A DNA stretch of 64,000 nucleotides from Pararhodobacter oceanensis (GTDB lineage: Bacteria; Pseudomonadota; Alphaproteobacteria; Rhodobacterales; Rhodobacteraceae): positions 1 through 64,000 of the forward strand of contig NZ_QDKM01000002.1 of assembly GCF_003076755.1 (NCBI RefSeq), written 5' to 3'. A program made the translations under genes and the position numbers. The notes beneath the pieces are model-generated. The model was not told where the DNA came from. It did no database searches and worked only from the letters and a program-made list of their open reading frames with translations. Positions 54,451-64,000 of this stretch are shown one piece after another (the first letter of the stretch is position 1; each line of letters starts with the position of its first letter).

Positions 54451-55485
54451 TCAACCACCGCAGACCTGACAGTCCGCGCGGCGGGTGATCTTCATCTTGC
54501 GGGTCTCGGCATAGAGCCCGTCATAGATCATCAGATGCCCGCGCAATGTCTCGCCCGCACCGGAAATCAGCTTGATCGCCTCCAGCGCCATCATCGTGCC
54601 CATCACCCCGGGCAGGGCCGAGACGACACCGGCCTCGGCGCAACTGGGCACCAGACCCGGCGCCGGACGCTCGGGGAACACGCATTGAAAACAGGGCGCG
54701 CCGCGCGCCGGATCATAGATCGACAGCTGCCCCTCCCATTGGGTCAGCGCGGCGGCAATCAACGGCATCCCCTGCGCCACCACAACGCGGTTGACCAGAT
54801 AGCGGGTGTCGAAATTATCCGTGCCATCCATCACCAGATCATACTCGGAGAACAGCGCCGCGGCGTCATCCTCGGTCAGCCGCCGGTGATAGGGGCGGAA
54901 TTCGACATAGGGGTTGAGCGCTTCGACCTGTTGCTGTGCCGAGAACACCTTGGGCATGCCGATGCTCTGGTCTGTGTGGATCACCTGCCGCTGTAGATTG
55001 GTCGCATCGACCGCGTCATCGTCGATCACCCCGATGGTGCCCACGCCCGCGGCTGCCAGATAGAGCATGATCGGCGAGCCCAGCCCGCCAGCGCCAATCA
55101 CCAGCACCTTGGCCTCTTTCAGCCGCTTCTGCCCCGGCCCGCCCAATTCACGCAGCATCATATGGCGGGCGTAGCGGTGCAACTCGGCGTCGCTGAATGT
55201 GCCGGTGGCGGCGGGCGCCGGGGCTTTGCTCTGCGCCTTTGCGCGCAACCGCCCCAGCCCCGCGCGATAGCCCCAGATGATCAGCGCCACGGCGGCGAGC
55301 ACCAGCCATGGGCGCGCATCGCCGCCGGTCGCCACCCGCAGATCGGCGCCTGCGGGCAGGGTCAGATGGATCAGCACCACCAGCGCCCAAAGCGCGCCCA
55401 AAAGCCCCAACCGCAGGCGCATCGAGGCACCAAACAGCGTGCCAAAGGCAAATAGCGCCACGCCCAGAAACAGCACAGAGATCAT
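54451..55485 (-). CDS. ThiF/MoeB-type adenylyltransferase with N-terminal membrane segment
   Basis: E1-like enzyme of 344 residues. Residues about 1-95 contain hydrophobic helices (MISVLFLGVALFAFGTLFGA, LGLLGALWALVVLIHLTLPA, PWLVLAAVALIIWGYRAG). The ThiF domain follows: VLVIGAGGLGSP, NLQRQVIHT, MDGTDNFDTRYLVN. Zn cysteines are CFQC and CQVC at the C terminus. It would adenylate a sulfur-carrier protein (ThiS/MoaD-like). The membrane extension is unusual for MoeB. No rhodanese domain follows. Confidence 0.88.
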   Translation of the reverse strand: MISVLFLGVALFAFGTLFGASMRLRLGLLGALWALVVLIHLTLPAGADLRVATGGDARPWLVLAAVALIIWGYRAGLGRLRAKAQSKAPAPAATGTFSDAELHRYARHMMLRELGGPGQKRLKEAKVLVIGAGGLGSPIMLYLAAAGVGTIGVIDDDAVDATNLQRQVIHTDQSIGMPKVFSAQQQVEALNPYVEFRPYHRRLTEDDAAALFSEYDLVMDGTDNFDTRYLVNRVVVAQGMPLIAAALTQWEGQLSIYDPARGAPCFQCVFPERPAPGLVPSCAEAGVVSALPGVMGTMMALEAIKLISGAGETLRGHLMIYDGLYAETRKMKITRRADCQVCGG

Positions 55486-55539
55486 TGCGGGAAACTCCTC
55501 GTCACAGCGGCGGTCGCGCGCGTTGGTAAATTCTCAGGC

Positions 55540-56007
55540 TTAGCTGCGACCCGTCGAGCCGAACCCACCCGCGCCGCGCGCGGTCTCGTCCAGCGTCTCG
55601 GCCAGCGCAAAATCGGCCTGCACCACCGGCGCCACCACCATCTGCGCGATCCGCTCGCCATGGGCAATCGTATAGGGCGTGTCGCTCAGGTTGATCATCG
55701 GCACGCCCAAGGGGCCGCGGTAATCGCTGTCGATCGTCCCCGGCGTGTTCGGCATCGAAATCCCGTGTTTCAGCGACAGACCCGAGCGCGGACGCACTTG
55801 CATCTCATAGCCCTGCGGGATCGCTACGCGCAGGCCGGTCGGCACCAGCAGCCGCTGCATCGGTTGCAGGGTCAGACCCGCGGCGCGATCCTCGGGGGCG
55901 AGATTGGCGCGAATATCCGCCCCCGCCGCGCCTTGGGTCGCGTAGCTGGGCAGGGCGATCTGCGCATCGGCCCAGTCTTCGCGCAGGATCTGCAGGGTCA
56001 CGCTCAT
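55540..56007 (-). CDS. dut: dUTP diphosphatase
   Basis: Hydrolyses dUTP to dUMP and PPi, 155 residues. The five family motifs are seen: [45 protein letters not shown] and [10 protein letters not shown]. The ATG at 56007 overlaps the coaBC stop by four bases, the order found in many bacteria. Confidence 0.97.
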   Translation of the reverse strand: MSVTLQILREDWADAQIALPSYATQGAAGADIRANLAPEDRAAGLTLQPMQRLLVPTGLRVAIPQGYEMQVRPRSGLSLKHGISMPNTPGTIDSDYRGPLGVPMINLSDTPYTIAHGERIAQMVVAPVVQADFALAETLDETARGAGGFGSTGRS

Positions 56008-57203
56008 GGTTTTGCCTCCAGCGCTTCGGCAATCCGCTGCGCCAGATGGCGGGCGACCTCGTCTTTGGGCATCCGTGGCCAATCCTCGACCGCGCCCTCG
56101 GTGATCAGATGCACCGCATTCTCGCTGCCGCCCATAATGCCGGTCTCGGGCGAGACATCATTGGCCACGATCCAGTCGCAGCCCTTGCGCAAACGTTTCG
56201 CCTGCGCATGCTCCACCACGGTTTCGGTCTCGGCGGCAAAACCCACGACCAAGGGCGGGCGCTTTGCGTGGCGGCTGATCGTGGCCAGAATATCGGGGTT
56301 TTCCTCGAACTCCAGCGTGGGCAGGGCGCCGTTTTGCTTCTTCATCTTCTGGTCCGAGGTGTTCTTGACCCGCCAATCGGCCACCGCCGCGGCAAATACC
56401 GCCGCATCAGCGGGCAGGGCGGATGTCACCGCCGTCAGCATCTCGCGCGCGTCCTGAATGGCGATCACCTTAACACCCGCGGGCGGTGGCACGCTGGCGG
56501 GGCCGGTGACAAAGCTGACCTGCGCACCAAGATCGCGCAGCGCGGCGGCCAAAGCCCCGCCCTGCGCGCCCGAGGAGCGATTGGCGATATAGCGCACCGG
56601 ATCAATCGGCTCATGGGTCGGGCCGGAGGTGACAATGATATGTTTGCCATTGAGCGGCCCCGCCGAGAGCGCCTGATCAATCGCCGCCAGAATCGCCGCG
56701 GGTTCGGCCATCCGCCCCGGCCCATGCTCGCCGCAGGCCATATCGCCGTGATCAGGCCCGACGCTGAGAATACCGTCGCCCTGCAGATGCGCCAGATTGC
56801 GCCGGGTCGCCGGATGCTCCCACATCCGCAGATTCATTGCCGGAGCGATCAACACCGGCTTGTCGGTCGCCATCAATAGCGTCGAGGCCATGTCATCGGC
56901 ATGGCCCTGCGCCATTTTCGCCATCAGATCGGCGGTGCAGGGGGCGACGACCACCAGATCGGCGGCGCGGCTGAGCTGGATATGGCCTATCTCGGCCTCG
57001 GCGGTCAGATCGAACAGGTCTTGATGCAGCGCCTCACCGGCGAGCGCGGTGACCGAGAGCGGGGTGACGAATTCGGCACCCGCACGGGTCAGCACCGGCG
57101 CTACCGAGGCACCCGCGCGGCGCAACAGGCGGATCAGTTCGAGCGACTTATAGGCCGCGATACCGCCGCCGATGATCAGTAGAACGCGTTTTCCCGTCAA
57201 CAT
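56004..57203 (-). CDS. coaBC: Bifunctional phosphopantothenoylcysteine decarboxylase/synthetase
   Basis: Two steps of CoA biosynthesis in one 399-residue protein. The N-terminal CoaC flavoprotein domain has the active-site [16 protein letters not shown]; the CoaB domain has [20 protein letters not shown] and [13 protein letters not shown]-like [20 protein letters not shown]. It is the first gene of coaBC-dut. Confidence 0.97.
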   Translation of the reverse strand: MLTGKRVLLIIGGGIAAYKSLELIRLLRRAGASVAPVLTRAGAEFVTPLSVTALAGEALHQDLFDLTAEAEIGHIQLSRAADLVVVAPCTADLMAKMAQGHADDMASTLLMATDKPVLIAPAMNLRMWEHPATRRNLAHLQGDGILSVGPDHGDMACGEHGPGRMAEPAAILAAIDQALSAGPLNGKHIIVTSGPTHEPIDPVRYIANRSSGAQGGALAAALRDLGAQVSFVTGPASVPPPAGVKVIAIQDAREMLTAVTSALPADAAVFAAAVADWRVKNTSDQKMKKQNGALPTLEFEENPDILATISRHAKRPPLVVGFAAETETVVEHAQAKRLRKGCDWIVANDVSPETGIMGGSENAVHLITEGAVEDWPRMPKDEVARHLAQRIAEALEAKP

Positions 57204-57578
57204 AGTCGCCCCCGAATATCTTATGCTCCGGTTTATGGACGCGGCGCTGGCTTGGCAACACTGGCGGTGTCGCAGGGGCAGATGTGGCGCGCGCGCGGCG
57301 CTCCCACCCGCCCCCCCGCTTGCGCGCGCGCCCCCGCGTTAGGGGTAGGGGCGGGGCTGTGGCGGCGGCGGAGATGAGTATTTTTGGCAAGATGAAGCGG
57401 TGCGGGGCGGGGCTATGGGTGATTCGGTGGTGCTGCGATGGGCATTTAGGCGGGGTGTGGCGCGGCGGGGCGGTGTTATGGTGTGGGTGTAGTATGGAGT
57501 GCGCGCAGGGCATTTGCGAAAACATCGCGAATGCCCCTTGATTTCCCGCCGCCTGTGCCATAATTCCGGCTCAGGCTT
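57204..57578. other. Intergenic region coaBC to tRNA-Trp
   Basis: A 375-bp non-coding stretch. It holds the coaBC promoter at the left, repeat copy 6 in the middle and presumably the tRNA promoter at the right. The open frames here are low-complexity and unconvincing. Confidence 0.5.
57372..57400 (+). repeat. Dispersed intergenic repeat, copy 6 (short)
   Basis: The core GATGAGTATTTTTGGCAAGA then TGAAGCGG matches copies 4 and 5 closely, but the upstream C-rich hairpin is poorly kept. Confidence 0.65.
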
Positions 57579-57654
57579 AGGGGTTTAGCTCAGTTGGTAG
57601 AGCATCGGTCTCCAAAACCGAGGGTCGTGGGTTCGAGTCCCCCAACCCCTGCCA
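57579..57654 (+). tRNA. trnW: tRNA-Trp (CCA)
   Basis: A 76-nt cloverleaf: acceptor AGGGGTT with AACCCCT, D arm GCTCAGTTGGTAGAGC, anticodon stem CGGT/ACCG with loop containing anticodon CCA, T arm GTGGGTTCGAGTCCCCC-like, and encoded GCCA end. It sits upstream of secE, as in many bacteria. Confidence 0.98.
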
Positions 57655-57841
57655 AGCCTTTTCTCGCCATTTCCGCATATTTTTCGCCGCCACCCGCAAA
57701 GGTGTTGCACAAAGGCCAACATTGGCGGGATCATGCCCGCGCGCGGGTCGCAGGGTTGAATTTACCCCTTTGGCCGCGTATCTGACCGCCAATCGCCGCT
57801 CATCCCTGACCGGCCCGCAAACTCCGCTCAGAGGTGACCAG

Positions 57842-58039
57842 ATGGCCAAGACAAACCCGTTGACCTTTCTTCAGCAGGTGCGCTCGGAGACTGCCAAAGT
57901 CACCTGGCCGAACCGCCGCGAGGTTGGCGTCAGCACGGTGATGGTGCTGGTTCTGACCACGCTGACCGCGGTGTTCTTCTTTCTGGTCGATTTCATCATC
58001 CGCTCGGGCCTCGGCTTTGTGCTCGGGATGGTCGGCTAG
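57842..58039 (+). CDS. secE: Preprotein translocase subunit SecE
   Basis: Single-helix SecYEG subunit of 65 residues. QQVRSETAKVTWPNRREV is the conserved amphipathic segment, followed by the membrane helix VMVLVLTTLTAVFFFLVDFI. The ATG at 57842 follows AGAGGTGACC; the longer frame overlaps the tRNA region and is not needed. Confidence 0.96.
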   Translation: MAKTNPLTFLQQVRSETAKVTWPNRREVGVSTVMVLVLTTLTAVFFFLVDFIIRSGLGFVLGMVG

Positions 58040-58135
58040 GGCGGCAATCTGCGGGTCTGGCGCCGCTATTGTGGCGCCAAGCCCTTGATTACCGGCGGAT
58101 TGGGCGCTAAAGGCACAGCAACACCCTGTATGACA

Positions 58136-58166
58136 GCGCGCACCGATTCGGTGCGCACATTTTTTG
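58136..58166 (+). terminator. Terminator-like hairpin between secE and nusG
   Basis: GCGCACC (58138-58144) pairs with GGTGCGC (58150-58156) around a five-base loop; additional pairing is possible. A run of Ts follows at 58160-58165. It would separate or attenuate nusG from secE. Confidence 0.7.
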
Positions 58167-58259
58167 TCGGCAGGGATAATGGGGTCTTCGCCCGGCTAGG
58201 GCATTGATCTTGAACGGAAATGACACGGCGGCATCGCCGCTGGATGATAGGTGAGACGC

Positions 58260-58793
58260 ATGGCCCAGCGCTGGTATTCGGTGAGCGTACTTTCGAACTT
58301 CGAAAAGAAGGTCGCCGAGGCGATCCGTACCGCGGCCGCCGAAGCCGGGCTCGAGGATGAGATCGACGAGGTGCTGGTGCCGACCGAAGAGGTCATCGAA
58401 GTGCGCCGCGGCAAGAAGGTCACCTCGGAGCGTCGCTTCATGCCCGGCTATGTGCTGGTGCGGATGGAGATGAACCCGCGCACCCAGCATCTGGTCTCGT
58501 CGATCAACCGCGTCACCGGATTTCTCGGTCAGGCCGGCAAGCCCAGCCCGATGCGCGATGATGAGGTCAATCTGATCCTCAACCGCGTTGAAGAGGGGCA
58601 GGAAGCGCCGCGCAACCTGATCCGTTTCGAGGTTGGCGAGAATATCAAGGTTACCGACGGGCCGTTTGACGGCTTTTCGGGGATGGTGGAAGAGGTCGAT
58701 GACGAGAACGGTCGCCTGAAGGTGATGGTCTCGATCTTTGGCCGTCCGACGCCGGTGGAACTGGAATACACGCAGGTCACCAAGACGACCTGA
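58260..58793 (+). CDS. nusG: Transcription antitermination factor NusG
   Basis: Couples RNA polymerase to ribosomes and Rho. It has 177 residues. The NGN domain starts MAQRWYSVSVLSNFEKKV and contains PGYVLVRMEM; the KOW domain is VTDGPFDGFSGMVEEVDDEN. The ATG at 58260 is preferred over GTG at 58251. It is followed by the L11 operon. Confidence 0.98.
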   Translation: MAQRWYSVSVLSNFEKKVAEAIRTAAAEAGLEDEIDEVLVPTEEVIEVRRGKKVTSERRFMPGYVLVRMEMNPRTQHLVSSINRVTGFLGQAGKPSPMRDDEVNLILNRVEEGQEAPRNLIRFEVGENIKVTDGPFDGFSGMVEEVDDENGRLKVMVSIFGRPTPVELEYTQVTKTT

Positions 58794-58886
58794 GTGTTCA
58801 CGTGGGAGGCCGCCCGCGGGTAGGCCGGACCACTAAGCATGTCCCTGCGATCCTCGCGGCGGACACTGACGAAAAGGAGCGGCCAC

Positions 58887-59339
58887 ATGGCCAAGAAGAT
58901 TATCGGGCAGCTGAAGCTGCAAGTGAAGGCGGGGCAAGCCAACCCGTCGCCCCCCGTCGGCCCGGCACTGGGTCAGCGCGGCATCAACATCATGCAGTTC
59001 TGTAAGGATTTCAACGCGAAATCGGCAGATATGGAACCCGGTTCGCCGATCCCCTGCGTGATCACCTACTACCAGGACAAGTCGTTCAGCATGGAGCTGA
59101 AATCGCCGCCGGCCTCGTGGTATCTCAAGCGCGCTGCAGGCCTCAAGCCGGTCGGCAAGCGTAACCGTGCGCGTGGTTCCGAAGCCCCCGGCCGGACGCC
59201 TGCAGGCACCGTCACCGTGGCCCAGATCCGCGAAATCGCCGAAGCCAAGATGAAAGATCTCAACGCCGTCGATATCGAAGGCGCCATGCAGATCATCGTC
59301 GGCTCGGCAAAGTCGGTTGGTATCGAGGTTAAGGGGTAA
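58887..59339 (+). CDS. rplK: 50S ribosomal protein L11
   Basis: Protein of 150 residues of the GTPase-associated centre. [40 protein letters not shown] and the C-terminal [20 protein letters not shown] are diagnostic. AAAGGAGC precedes the ATG. It is the target of PrmA methylation. rplA starts three bases after its stop. Confidence 0.99.
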   Translation: MAKKIIGQLKLQVKAGQANPSPPVGPALGQRGINIMQFCKDFNAKSADMEPGSPIPCVITYYQDKSFSMELKSPPASWYLKRAAGLKPVGKRNRARGSEAPGRTPAGTVTVAQIREIAEAKMKDLNAVDIEGAMQIIVGSAKSVGIEVKG

Positions 59340-59342
59340 GTC

Positions 59343-60044
59343 ATGGCCAAGTTCGGAAAACGTACCCGCGCCGCCCGCGAAGCCTTTGCCGGCAAGTCGG
59401 AACTGAGCGTCGAAGAGGCGGTCGATCTGGTCAAGGGCTCGGCCACCGCCAAGTTTGACGAGACCGTCGAAGTCGCGATCAACCTCGGGGTTGACCCGCG
59501 TCACGCAGACCAGATGGTCCGCGGCGTGGTGTCGCTGCCCAATGGCACCGGTAAAACCGTGCGCGTTGCGGTGTTTGCCCGTGGTCCCAAGGCGGATGAA
59601 GCCCGCGAAGCCGGTGCGGATATCGTCGGTGACGAGGATCTGATGCAGGCGATCCAGGGCGGCGAGATCAACTTTGATCGCTGCATTGCCACCCCTGACA
59701 TGATGCCGATCGTCGGCCGTCTGGGCAAGATCCTGGGCCCGCGCAACCTGATGCCGAACCCCAAGGTCGGCACGGTGACGATGGATGTCGCGACCGCAGT
59801 TGCCAACGCCAAAGGCGGCGAAGTGCAGTTCAAGGTCGAAAAAGCCGGTGTGATCCACGCCGGTGTCGGCAAAGCCTCGTTTGGCACCGAAGCCTTGGCG
59901 CAGAACGTGCGCGCCATCGTGGACGCGGTGTCCAAGGCCAAGCCGGCCGGCGCCAAAGGGACCTATATGAAAAAGGTCTCGCTGTCCTCGACGATGGGTC
60001 CGGGCGTCAGCCTTGATCTGGCTTCGGCGACCGGTCAGGAATGA
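59343..60044 (+). CDS. rplA: 50S ribosomal protein L1
   Basis: L1-stalk protein of 233 residues. Signatures are [40 protein letters not shown] and [16 protein letters not shown]1 also represses its own operon in other bacteria; no leader target is obvious here. Confidence 0.99.
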   Translation: MAKFGKRTRAAREAFAGKSELSVEEAVDLVKGSATAKFDETVEVAINLGVDPRHADQMVRGVVSLPNGTGKTVRVAVFARGPKADEAREAGADIVGDEDLMQAIQGGEINFDRCIATPDMMPIVGRLGKILGPRNLMPNPKVGTVTMDVATAVANAKGGEVQFKVEKAGVIHAGVGKASFGTEALAQNVRAIVDAVSKAKPAGAKGTYMKKVSLSSTMGPGVSLDLASATGQE

Positions 60045-60319
60045 CCCGTAGGGTGTGTGCTTGGCACGCACCTTCATAGAATACCCGTCCTTTAGGGGGT
60101 GGGTTGGCGGGGCGCTCGCGCCCTGTCCTGTCCGAGACGGTGGGTGAGGCAAGGGGAAACCGGCGCCGCATAATTCCTGCCTGAGATGGGAACGAGACGA
60201 ATTTGGTCGGGGAGAGATCCTCGGGCGGTTTTGGCCTCGGCTCCTATTCGGACCCGAACGCCCCGGTTCGCCGGGGCACAATTGAGCCGGGGGGCAACCC
60301 CCAAACTTGGAGTAAACCT
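60045..60319 (+). promoter_or_regulatory. rplJL leader (L10 leader region)
   Basis: A 275-bp structured leader between rplA and rplJ. Several hairpin-forming stretches are visible (GCCCCGGTTCGCCGGGGC, GAGCCGGGGGGCAACCCCC), ending in TTGGAGTAAACC before the GTG start. The position matches the known L10(L12)4-binding leader. The leader boundaries are approximate. Confidence 0.65.
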
Positions 60320-60835
60320 GTGGATAGAGCCCAAAAAGAGAGCGTGGTCGAGGAACTCGGCCAGATCTTCGAAAGCTCTGGCGTGGTTGTGGTAGCACAC
60401 TACGCGGGTCTGACAGTTGTTGAGATGCAAGCCCTGCGCGCGCAAATGCGCGAAGCTGGTGGGGCTGTACGCGTTGCCAAGAACAAGCTCGCCAAGATCG
60501 CCCTCGAAGGAAAGCCCTGCGCAAGCATGGCCGACCTGCTGACGGGCATGACCGTTCTTGCCTATTCCGAAGACCCTGTCGCCGCGGCGAAGGTCATGGA
60601 TAGCTTTGCCAAGACCAACAAGAAGTTGGAAATCATTGGCGGCGCTATGGGTGAGAACGCTCTGGACCAGGCTGGTGTTCAGGCCGTGGCACAAATGCCG
60701 TCGCGTGAGGAGCTTATTGCTTCGATCGTTGGCTGCATTGGTGCACCTGCTTCGAACATTGCTGGTGCAATTGGCGCGCCTGCTTCGAACATCGCAAGCA
60801 TCCTCTCCACTCTGGAGGAGCGGGAAGCCGCTTAA
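60320..60835 (+). CDS. rplJ: 50S ribosomal protein L10
   Basis: Stalk-base protein of 171 residues binding L7/L12 dimers. [20 protein letters not shown] and [20 protein letters not shown] are typical, as is [20 protein letters not shown]. The start is GTG at 60320 after TTGGAG. The C terminus has two near-identical segments (IGAPASNIA) in a helix that holds L12 dimers. Confidence 0.98.
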   Translation: MDRAQKESVVEELGQIFESSGVVVVAHYAGLTVVEMQALRAQMREAGGAVRVAKNKLAKIALEGKPCASMADLLTGMTVLAYSEDPVAAAKVMDSFAKTNKKLEIIGGAMGENALDQAGVQAVAQMPSREELIASIVGCIGAPASNIAGAIGAPASNIASILSTLEEREAA

Positions 60836-60906
60836 GCAACATCTGGCCCGTGTGTGGCACAAGCTGCACGTCGGAACACACCTGACTGAATGAATGGAAA
60901 TTTGAA

Positions 60907-61284
60907 ATGGCTGATCTGAAAGCACTCGCCGAAAGCATCGTCAACCTGACCCTGCTGGAAGCCCAAGAACTGAAAACCATCCTCAAAGACGAGTATGGCA
61001 TCGAGCCCGCCGCTGGTGGCGCTGTGATGATGGCTGGCCCGGCTGGCGATGCCGGCGCTGCCGCCGAAGAAAAGACCGAGTTCGACGTCGTCCTGATGGA
61101 AGCTGGCCCGAACAAGATCAACGTGATTAAAGAAGTTCGCGCGATCACCGGTCTCGGCCTGAAAGAAGCCAAAGAGCTGGTCGAAGCTGGCGGCAAGCCG
61201 GTCAAAGAAGCCGCTCCGAAGGCCGAAGCCGAAGAGCTGAAGACCAAACTGGAAGCCGCTGGCGCCAAGGTCGAACTGAAGTAA
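60907..61284 (+). CDS. rplL: 50S ribosomal protein L7/L12
   Basis: Multi-copy stalk protein of 125 residues. An N-terminal dimerisation segment ([20 protein letters not shown]), an Ala/Gly-rich hinge and the C-terminal factor-binding domain [20 protein letters not shown] with [20 protein letters not shown] are clear. It follows rplJ by 71 bp. Confidence 0.99.
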   Translation: MADLKALAESIVNLTLLEAQELKTILKDEYGIEPAAGGAVMMAGPAGDAGAAAEEKTEFDVVLMEAGPNKINVIKEVRAITGLGLKEAKELVEAGGKPVKEAAPKAEAEELKTKLEAAGAKVELK

Positions 61285-61362
61285 TCGGGCGGGGTGCGTG
61301 ACACCCTGACCGCATAATATGGCTGGGTCCGGCATTGTCCGGGCCCGGCCTAAGCTGTTTTT

Positions 61363-61404
61363 GGAGGACGGCCCGGCATTCCCTCGGGGAAGGGGCCGTC
61401 TTCC
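61363..61404 (+). other. Hairpin in the rplL-rpoB gap
   Basis: GGAGGACGGCCC (61363-61374) pairs with GGGCCGTCTTCC (61393-61404), 11-12 bp around an 18-base loop. There is no T run after it. It is like the RNase III processing or attenuation hairpins known at this position in enterobacteria; that role is inferred. Confidence 0.6.
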
Positions 61405-61539
61405 AGAAGCAGCCAGGGTTCGGGAGCTGACCGGTGGGACGGTCGGCAGGAATGGAACCCAGCTTCTGTTTCGCATGGGGCAGCACCGCCGAGGCCCGAC
61501 GGCTGGCGCGCCCGCGAAAGAATGAAAGGTGATACCTGC

Positions 61540-64000
61540 ATGGCTCAGTCCTATGTTGGCCAGAAACGCATCCGCCGCATGTTCGGCAAGATCCGTGAAG
61601 TCCTGGAAATGCCGAACCTGATCGAGGTTCAAAAGTCGTCCTACGACCTGTTCCTGCGCTCCGGCGACAGCGACACGCCGCTGGATGGCGAAGGCATGAT
61701 GGGAACCTTCCAATCGGTGTTCCCGATCAAGGATTTCAACGAGACCGCGGTTCTCGAGTTCGTCAAATACGAGCTGGAGAAGCCGAAATACGACATCGAC
61801 GAATGTCAGCAGCGCGACATGACCTTCTCGGCTCCGCTGAAGGTGACGCTGCGTCTGATCGTGTTCGATATCGACCCTGACACCGGTGCGAAATCGGTCA
61901 AGGACATCAAAGAGCAAGAAGTCTTCATGGGCGATATGCCTCTGATGACCCCGGTCGGCACCTTCATCGTCAACGGCACCGAGCGCGTTGTGGTGTCGCA
62001 GATGCACCGTTCGCCGGGCGTGTTCTTTGACCATGACAAGGGCAAGACCCACTCGTCGGGCAAGCTGTTGTTCCAGTGCCGCATTATCCCCTACCGCGGC
62101 AGCTGGCTGGACTTTGAATTCGATCCCAAGGATCTGGTCTTCGCGCGCATCGACCGCCGCCGCAAACTGCCGGTGACGACGCTGCTCTATGCGCTTGGCA
62201 TGGATCAGGAAGACATCGTCAGCGCCTATTACGACAAGGTCACCTACCGTCTGGAAAAGAACCGTGGCTGGGTCACCAAGTTCTTCCCCGAGCGTGTGCG
62301 CGGCACCCGTCCGACGATGGATCTGGTCGATGCCGCAACTGGCGAAGTGATCCTTGAAGCTGGCGACAAAGCCACCCCGCGTCTGGTCAAAAAGTGGATC
62401 GACGACGGCGAGATCACCGAACTGCTGGTGCCGTTTGAGCATATTCAGGGGCGTTTCGTCGCTGAAGACATGATCAACGAAGAGACCGGCGAAATCTGGG
62501 TCGAGGCCGGTGACGAGCTCACCTGGGAACTCGACAAGGATGGCGAAGTCAAAGGCGGGTCGCTGAAAACCCTGCTCGATCAGGACATCACCGAGATTCA
62601 GGTGCTGGACATCGACAACGTCAACGTCGGCCCCTACATCCGCAACACGCTGGCCACCGATAAGAACATGAACCGCGATCAGGCGCTCATGGATATCTAC
62701 CGCGTGATGCGTCCGGGCGAGCCGCCCACCGTTGACGCCGCCTCGGCGCTGTTCGACACGCTGTTCTTCGACAGCGAGCGTTATGATCTCTCGGCCGTGG
62801 GCCGGGTGAAAATGAACATGCGTCTGGCGCTTGATGCCCCCGACACCCAGCGCACCCTGCGCAAGGAAGACATCATTGAATGTATCCGCGCGCTGGTTGA
62901 ACTGCGTGACGGCAAGGGCGAAATCGACGACATCGACCACCTCGGCAACCGCCGTGTGCGTTCGGTCGGCGAATTGATGGAAAACCAGTATCGTCTGGGC
63001 CTTCTGCGCATGGAGCGCGCAATCCGCGAGCGCATGTCCTCGGTCGATATCGACACGGTGATGCCGCAGGATCTGATCAACGCCAAACCCGCCGCAGCGG
63101 CAGTGCGTGAATTCTTCGGCTCGTCGCAGCTGTCGCAATTCATGGACCAAACCAACCCGCTCTCCGAGGTGACCCACAAGCGTCGTCTCTCGGCGCTTGG
63201 GCCGGGCGGTCTGACCCGTGAGCGTGCCGGTTTTGAGGTGCGCGACGTTCACCCGACCCACTATGGCCGGATGTGCCCGATTGAAACGCCGGAAGGTCAG
63301 AACATTGGTCTGATCAACTCGCTGGCCACCTATGCCCGCGTGAACAAATACGGCTTCATCGAGACCCCCTATCGCCGTGTGACCGACAGCACCGTTACCG
63401 ATGATGTCGAATATCTCTCGGCCACCGAAGAGCAGCGCCATGTCATCGCGCAGGCCAACGCCACGCTCGACGACGAGGGCAAATTCGTCAACGAGCTGGT
63501 TTCGACCCGCACCGCTGGCGAATACACGCTGAACCCGCGCGAGGCGGTCAACCTGATTGACGTGTCGCCGAAACAGCTGGTCTCGGTCGCCGCCTCGTTG
63601 ATCCCGTTCCTCGAGAACGACGACGCCAACCGCGCTCTGATGGGCTCGAACATGATGCGTCAGGCGGTGCCATTGCTGCAAAGCGATTCGCCGCTGGTCG
63701 GCACCGGTATCGAGGGTATCGTTGCCCGCGACTCGGGTGCGTCGATCATGGCCCGCCGTGCCGGTATCGTTGACCAAGTGGATGCGCAGCGTATCGTGGT
63801 GCGCGCCACCGAGATGCTGGAGCCGGGTGAGCCGGGCGTTGACATCTACCGTCTGCGCAAGTTCAAGCGTTCGAACCAGTCGTCCTGCATCAACCAGCGT
63901 CCGCTGGTGAAAGTCGGCGAAAAGGTGGTGCGTGACGAGGTCATCGCCGATGGTCCCTCGACCGATATGGGCGAACTGGCCGTGGGCCGGAACGTGGTCG
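61540..64000 (+). CDS. rpoB: DNA-directed RNA polymerase subunit beta (5' part)
   Basis: Beta subunit; the gene runs off the window after about 820 codons. It starts [20 protein letters not shown]. The rifampicin-binding region is intact: [40 protein letters not shown] and [20 protein letters not shown]. The start follows GAAAGGTGAT. No sequence change in the visible part looks abnormal. Confidence 0.99.
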   Translation, partial: MAQSYVGQKRIRRMFGKIREVLEMPNLIEVQKSSYDLFLRSGDSDTPLDGEGMMGTFQSVFPIKDFNETAVLEFVKYELEKPKYDIDECQQRDMTFSAPLKVTLRLIVFDIDPDTGAKSVKDIKEQEVFMGDMPLMTPVGTFIVNGTERVVVSQMHRSPGVFFDHDKGKTHSSGKLLFQCRIIPYRGSWLDFEFDPKDLVFARIDRRRKLPVTTLLYALGMDQEDIVSAYYDKVTYRLEKNRGWVTKFFPERVRGTRPTMDLVDAATGEVILEAGDKATPRLVKKWIDDGEITELLVPFEHIQGRFVAEDMINEETGEIWVEAGDELTWELDKDGEVKGGSLKTLLDQDITEIQVLDIDNVNVGPYIRNTLATDKNMNRDQALMDIYRVMRPGEPPTVDAASALFDTLFFDSERYDLSAVGRVKMNMRLALDAPDTQRTLRKEDIIECIRALVELRDGKGEIDDIDHLGNRRVRSVGELMENQYRLGLLRMERAIRERMSSVDIDTVMPQDLINAKPAAAAVREFFGSSQLSQFMDQTNPLSEVTHKRRLSALGPGGLTRERAGFEVRDVHPTHYGRMCPIETPEGQNIGLINSLATYARVNKYGFIETPYRRVTDSTVTDDVEYLSATEEQRHVIAQANATLDDEGKFVNELVSTRTAGEYTLNPREAVNLIDVSPKQLVSVAASLIPFLENDDANRALMGSNMMRQAVPLLQSDSPLVGTGIEGIVARDSGASIMARRAGIVDQVDAQRIVVRATEMLEPGEPGVDIYRLRKFKRSNQSSCINQRPLVKVGEKVVRDEVIADGPSTDMGELAVGRNVV

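Noticed and set aside
57148-57561. Minus-strand open frame of 137 codons before tRNA-Trp
   Set aside because: It overlaps the coaBC start and a dispersed repeat; composition is low-complexity.
60832-63777. Very long minus-strand open frame opposite rplL and rpoB
   Set aside because: It is the antisense shadow of the codon bias of rpoB; the plus strand encodes unmistakable rplL and rpoB.

Overview
The window looks like chromosomal DNA from an alphaproteobacterium of the Rhodobacterales (Rhodobacter/Roseobacter/Paracoccus group). The sequence is GC-rich. It carries a petABC cytochrome bc1 operon, an RpoH-type sigma factor, an FzlA-like division GST, a DUF1127 mini-protein, a DUF2793 protein of the kind seen near gene transfer agents, and the order tRNA-Trp, secE, nusG, rplKAJL, rpoB. 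The species cannot be named from the sequence alone.

Layout. (1) 1-3750: the end of a type II-C CRISPR-Cas locus: the C-terminal half of cas9 (cut by the window edge), cas1, cas2, and an array of ten intact 36-nt repeats plus one degenerate repeat. Read on the minus strand, every repeat resembles a complete promoter. The degenerate last repeat also resembles a tracrRNA anti-repeat followed by a hairpin. (2) 4205-22816: a catabolic island bounded by two IclR-type regulators. On the minus strand are a fused hydantoinase/oxoprolinase and a ureidoglycolate-lyase-like protein. Divergent from these are a creatininase-family hydrolase, a cytosine-deaminase-like amidohydrolase, two flavoproteins, an NMT1-like ABC importer and a RidA-like protein. 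Then follow a stand-alone Rieske protein, an oxygenase that has lost its own Rieske ligands and a small unknown protein. The island closes with a CHMI-like isomerase, a glutamine-synthetase-like ligase and the second IclR gene. A near-palindromic TCGATTATCGA-type site occurs at three of its promoter regions. Together these suggest uptake, oxygenation, deamination and ATP-dependent ring opening of an unidentified nitrogen heterocycle.

(3) 22920-31620: a DUF2793 protein, acpS, ruvCAB, a DUF1127 protein, prmA, msrA, a DUF1491 protein, a GntR regulator and small hypotheticals. (4) 31617-34897: an APH-like kinase divergent from an acyl-CoA dehydrogenase and an SDR, a likely acyl-CoA catabolic unit. 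(5) 35085-43845: rnr, aroC, secreted hypotheticals, an ABM monooxygenase, and a TPP riboswitch controlling thiBPQ. (6) 43846-47255: a duplicated non-coding block and petABC. (7) 47961-57203: three GST-fold proteins (one FzlA-like, one with a cysteine-rich tail), mtgA, queG, rpoH, a ChaN-like protein, a membrane-anchored ThiF-type enzyme, dut and coaBC. (8) 57579-64000: tRNA-Trp, secE, nusG, rplK, rplA, an L10 leader, rplJ, rplL, and rpoB running off the window.

A dispersed non-coding repeat, ending in a core like GAGTATTTNNGGCAAGATGAAG, appears at least six times between genes in the second half. The most interesting leads are the split Rieske oxygenase, the shared operator tying the catabolic island together, and the promoter/tracrRNA-like architecture of the CRISPR array.
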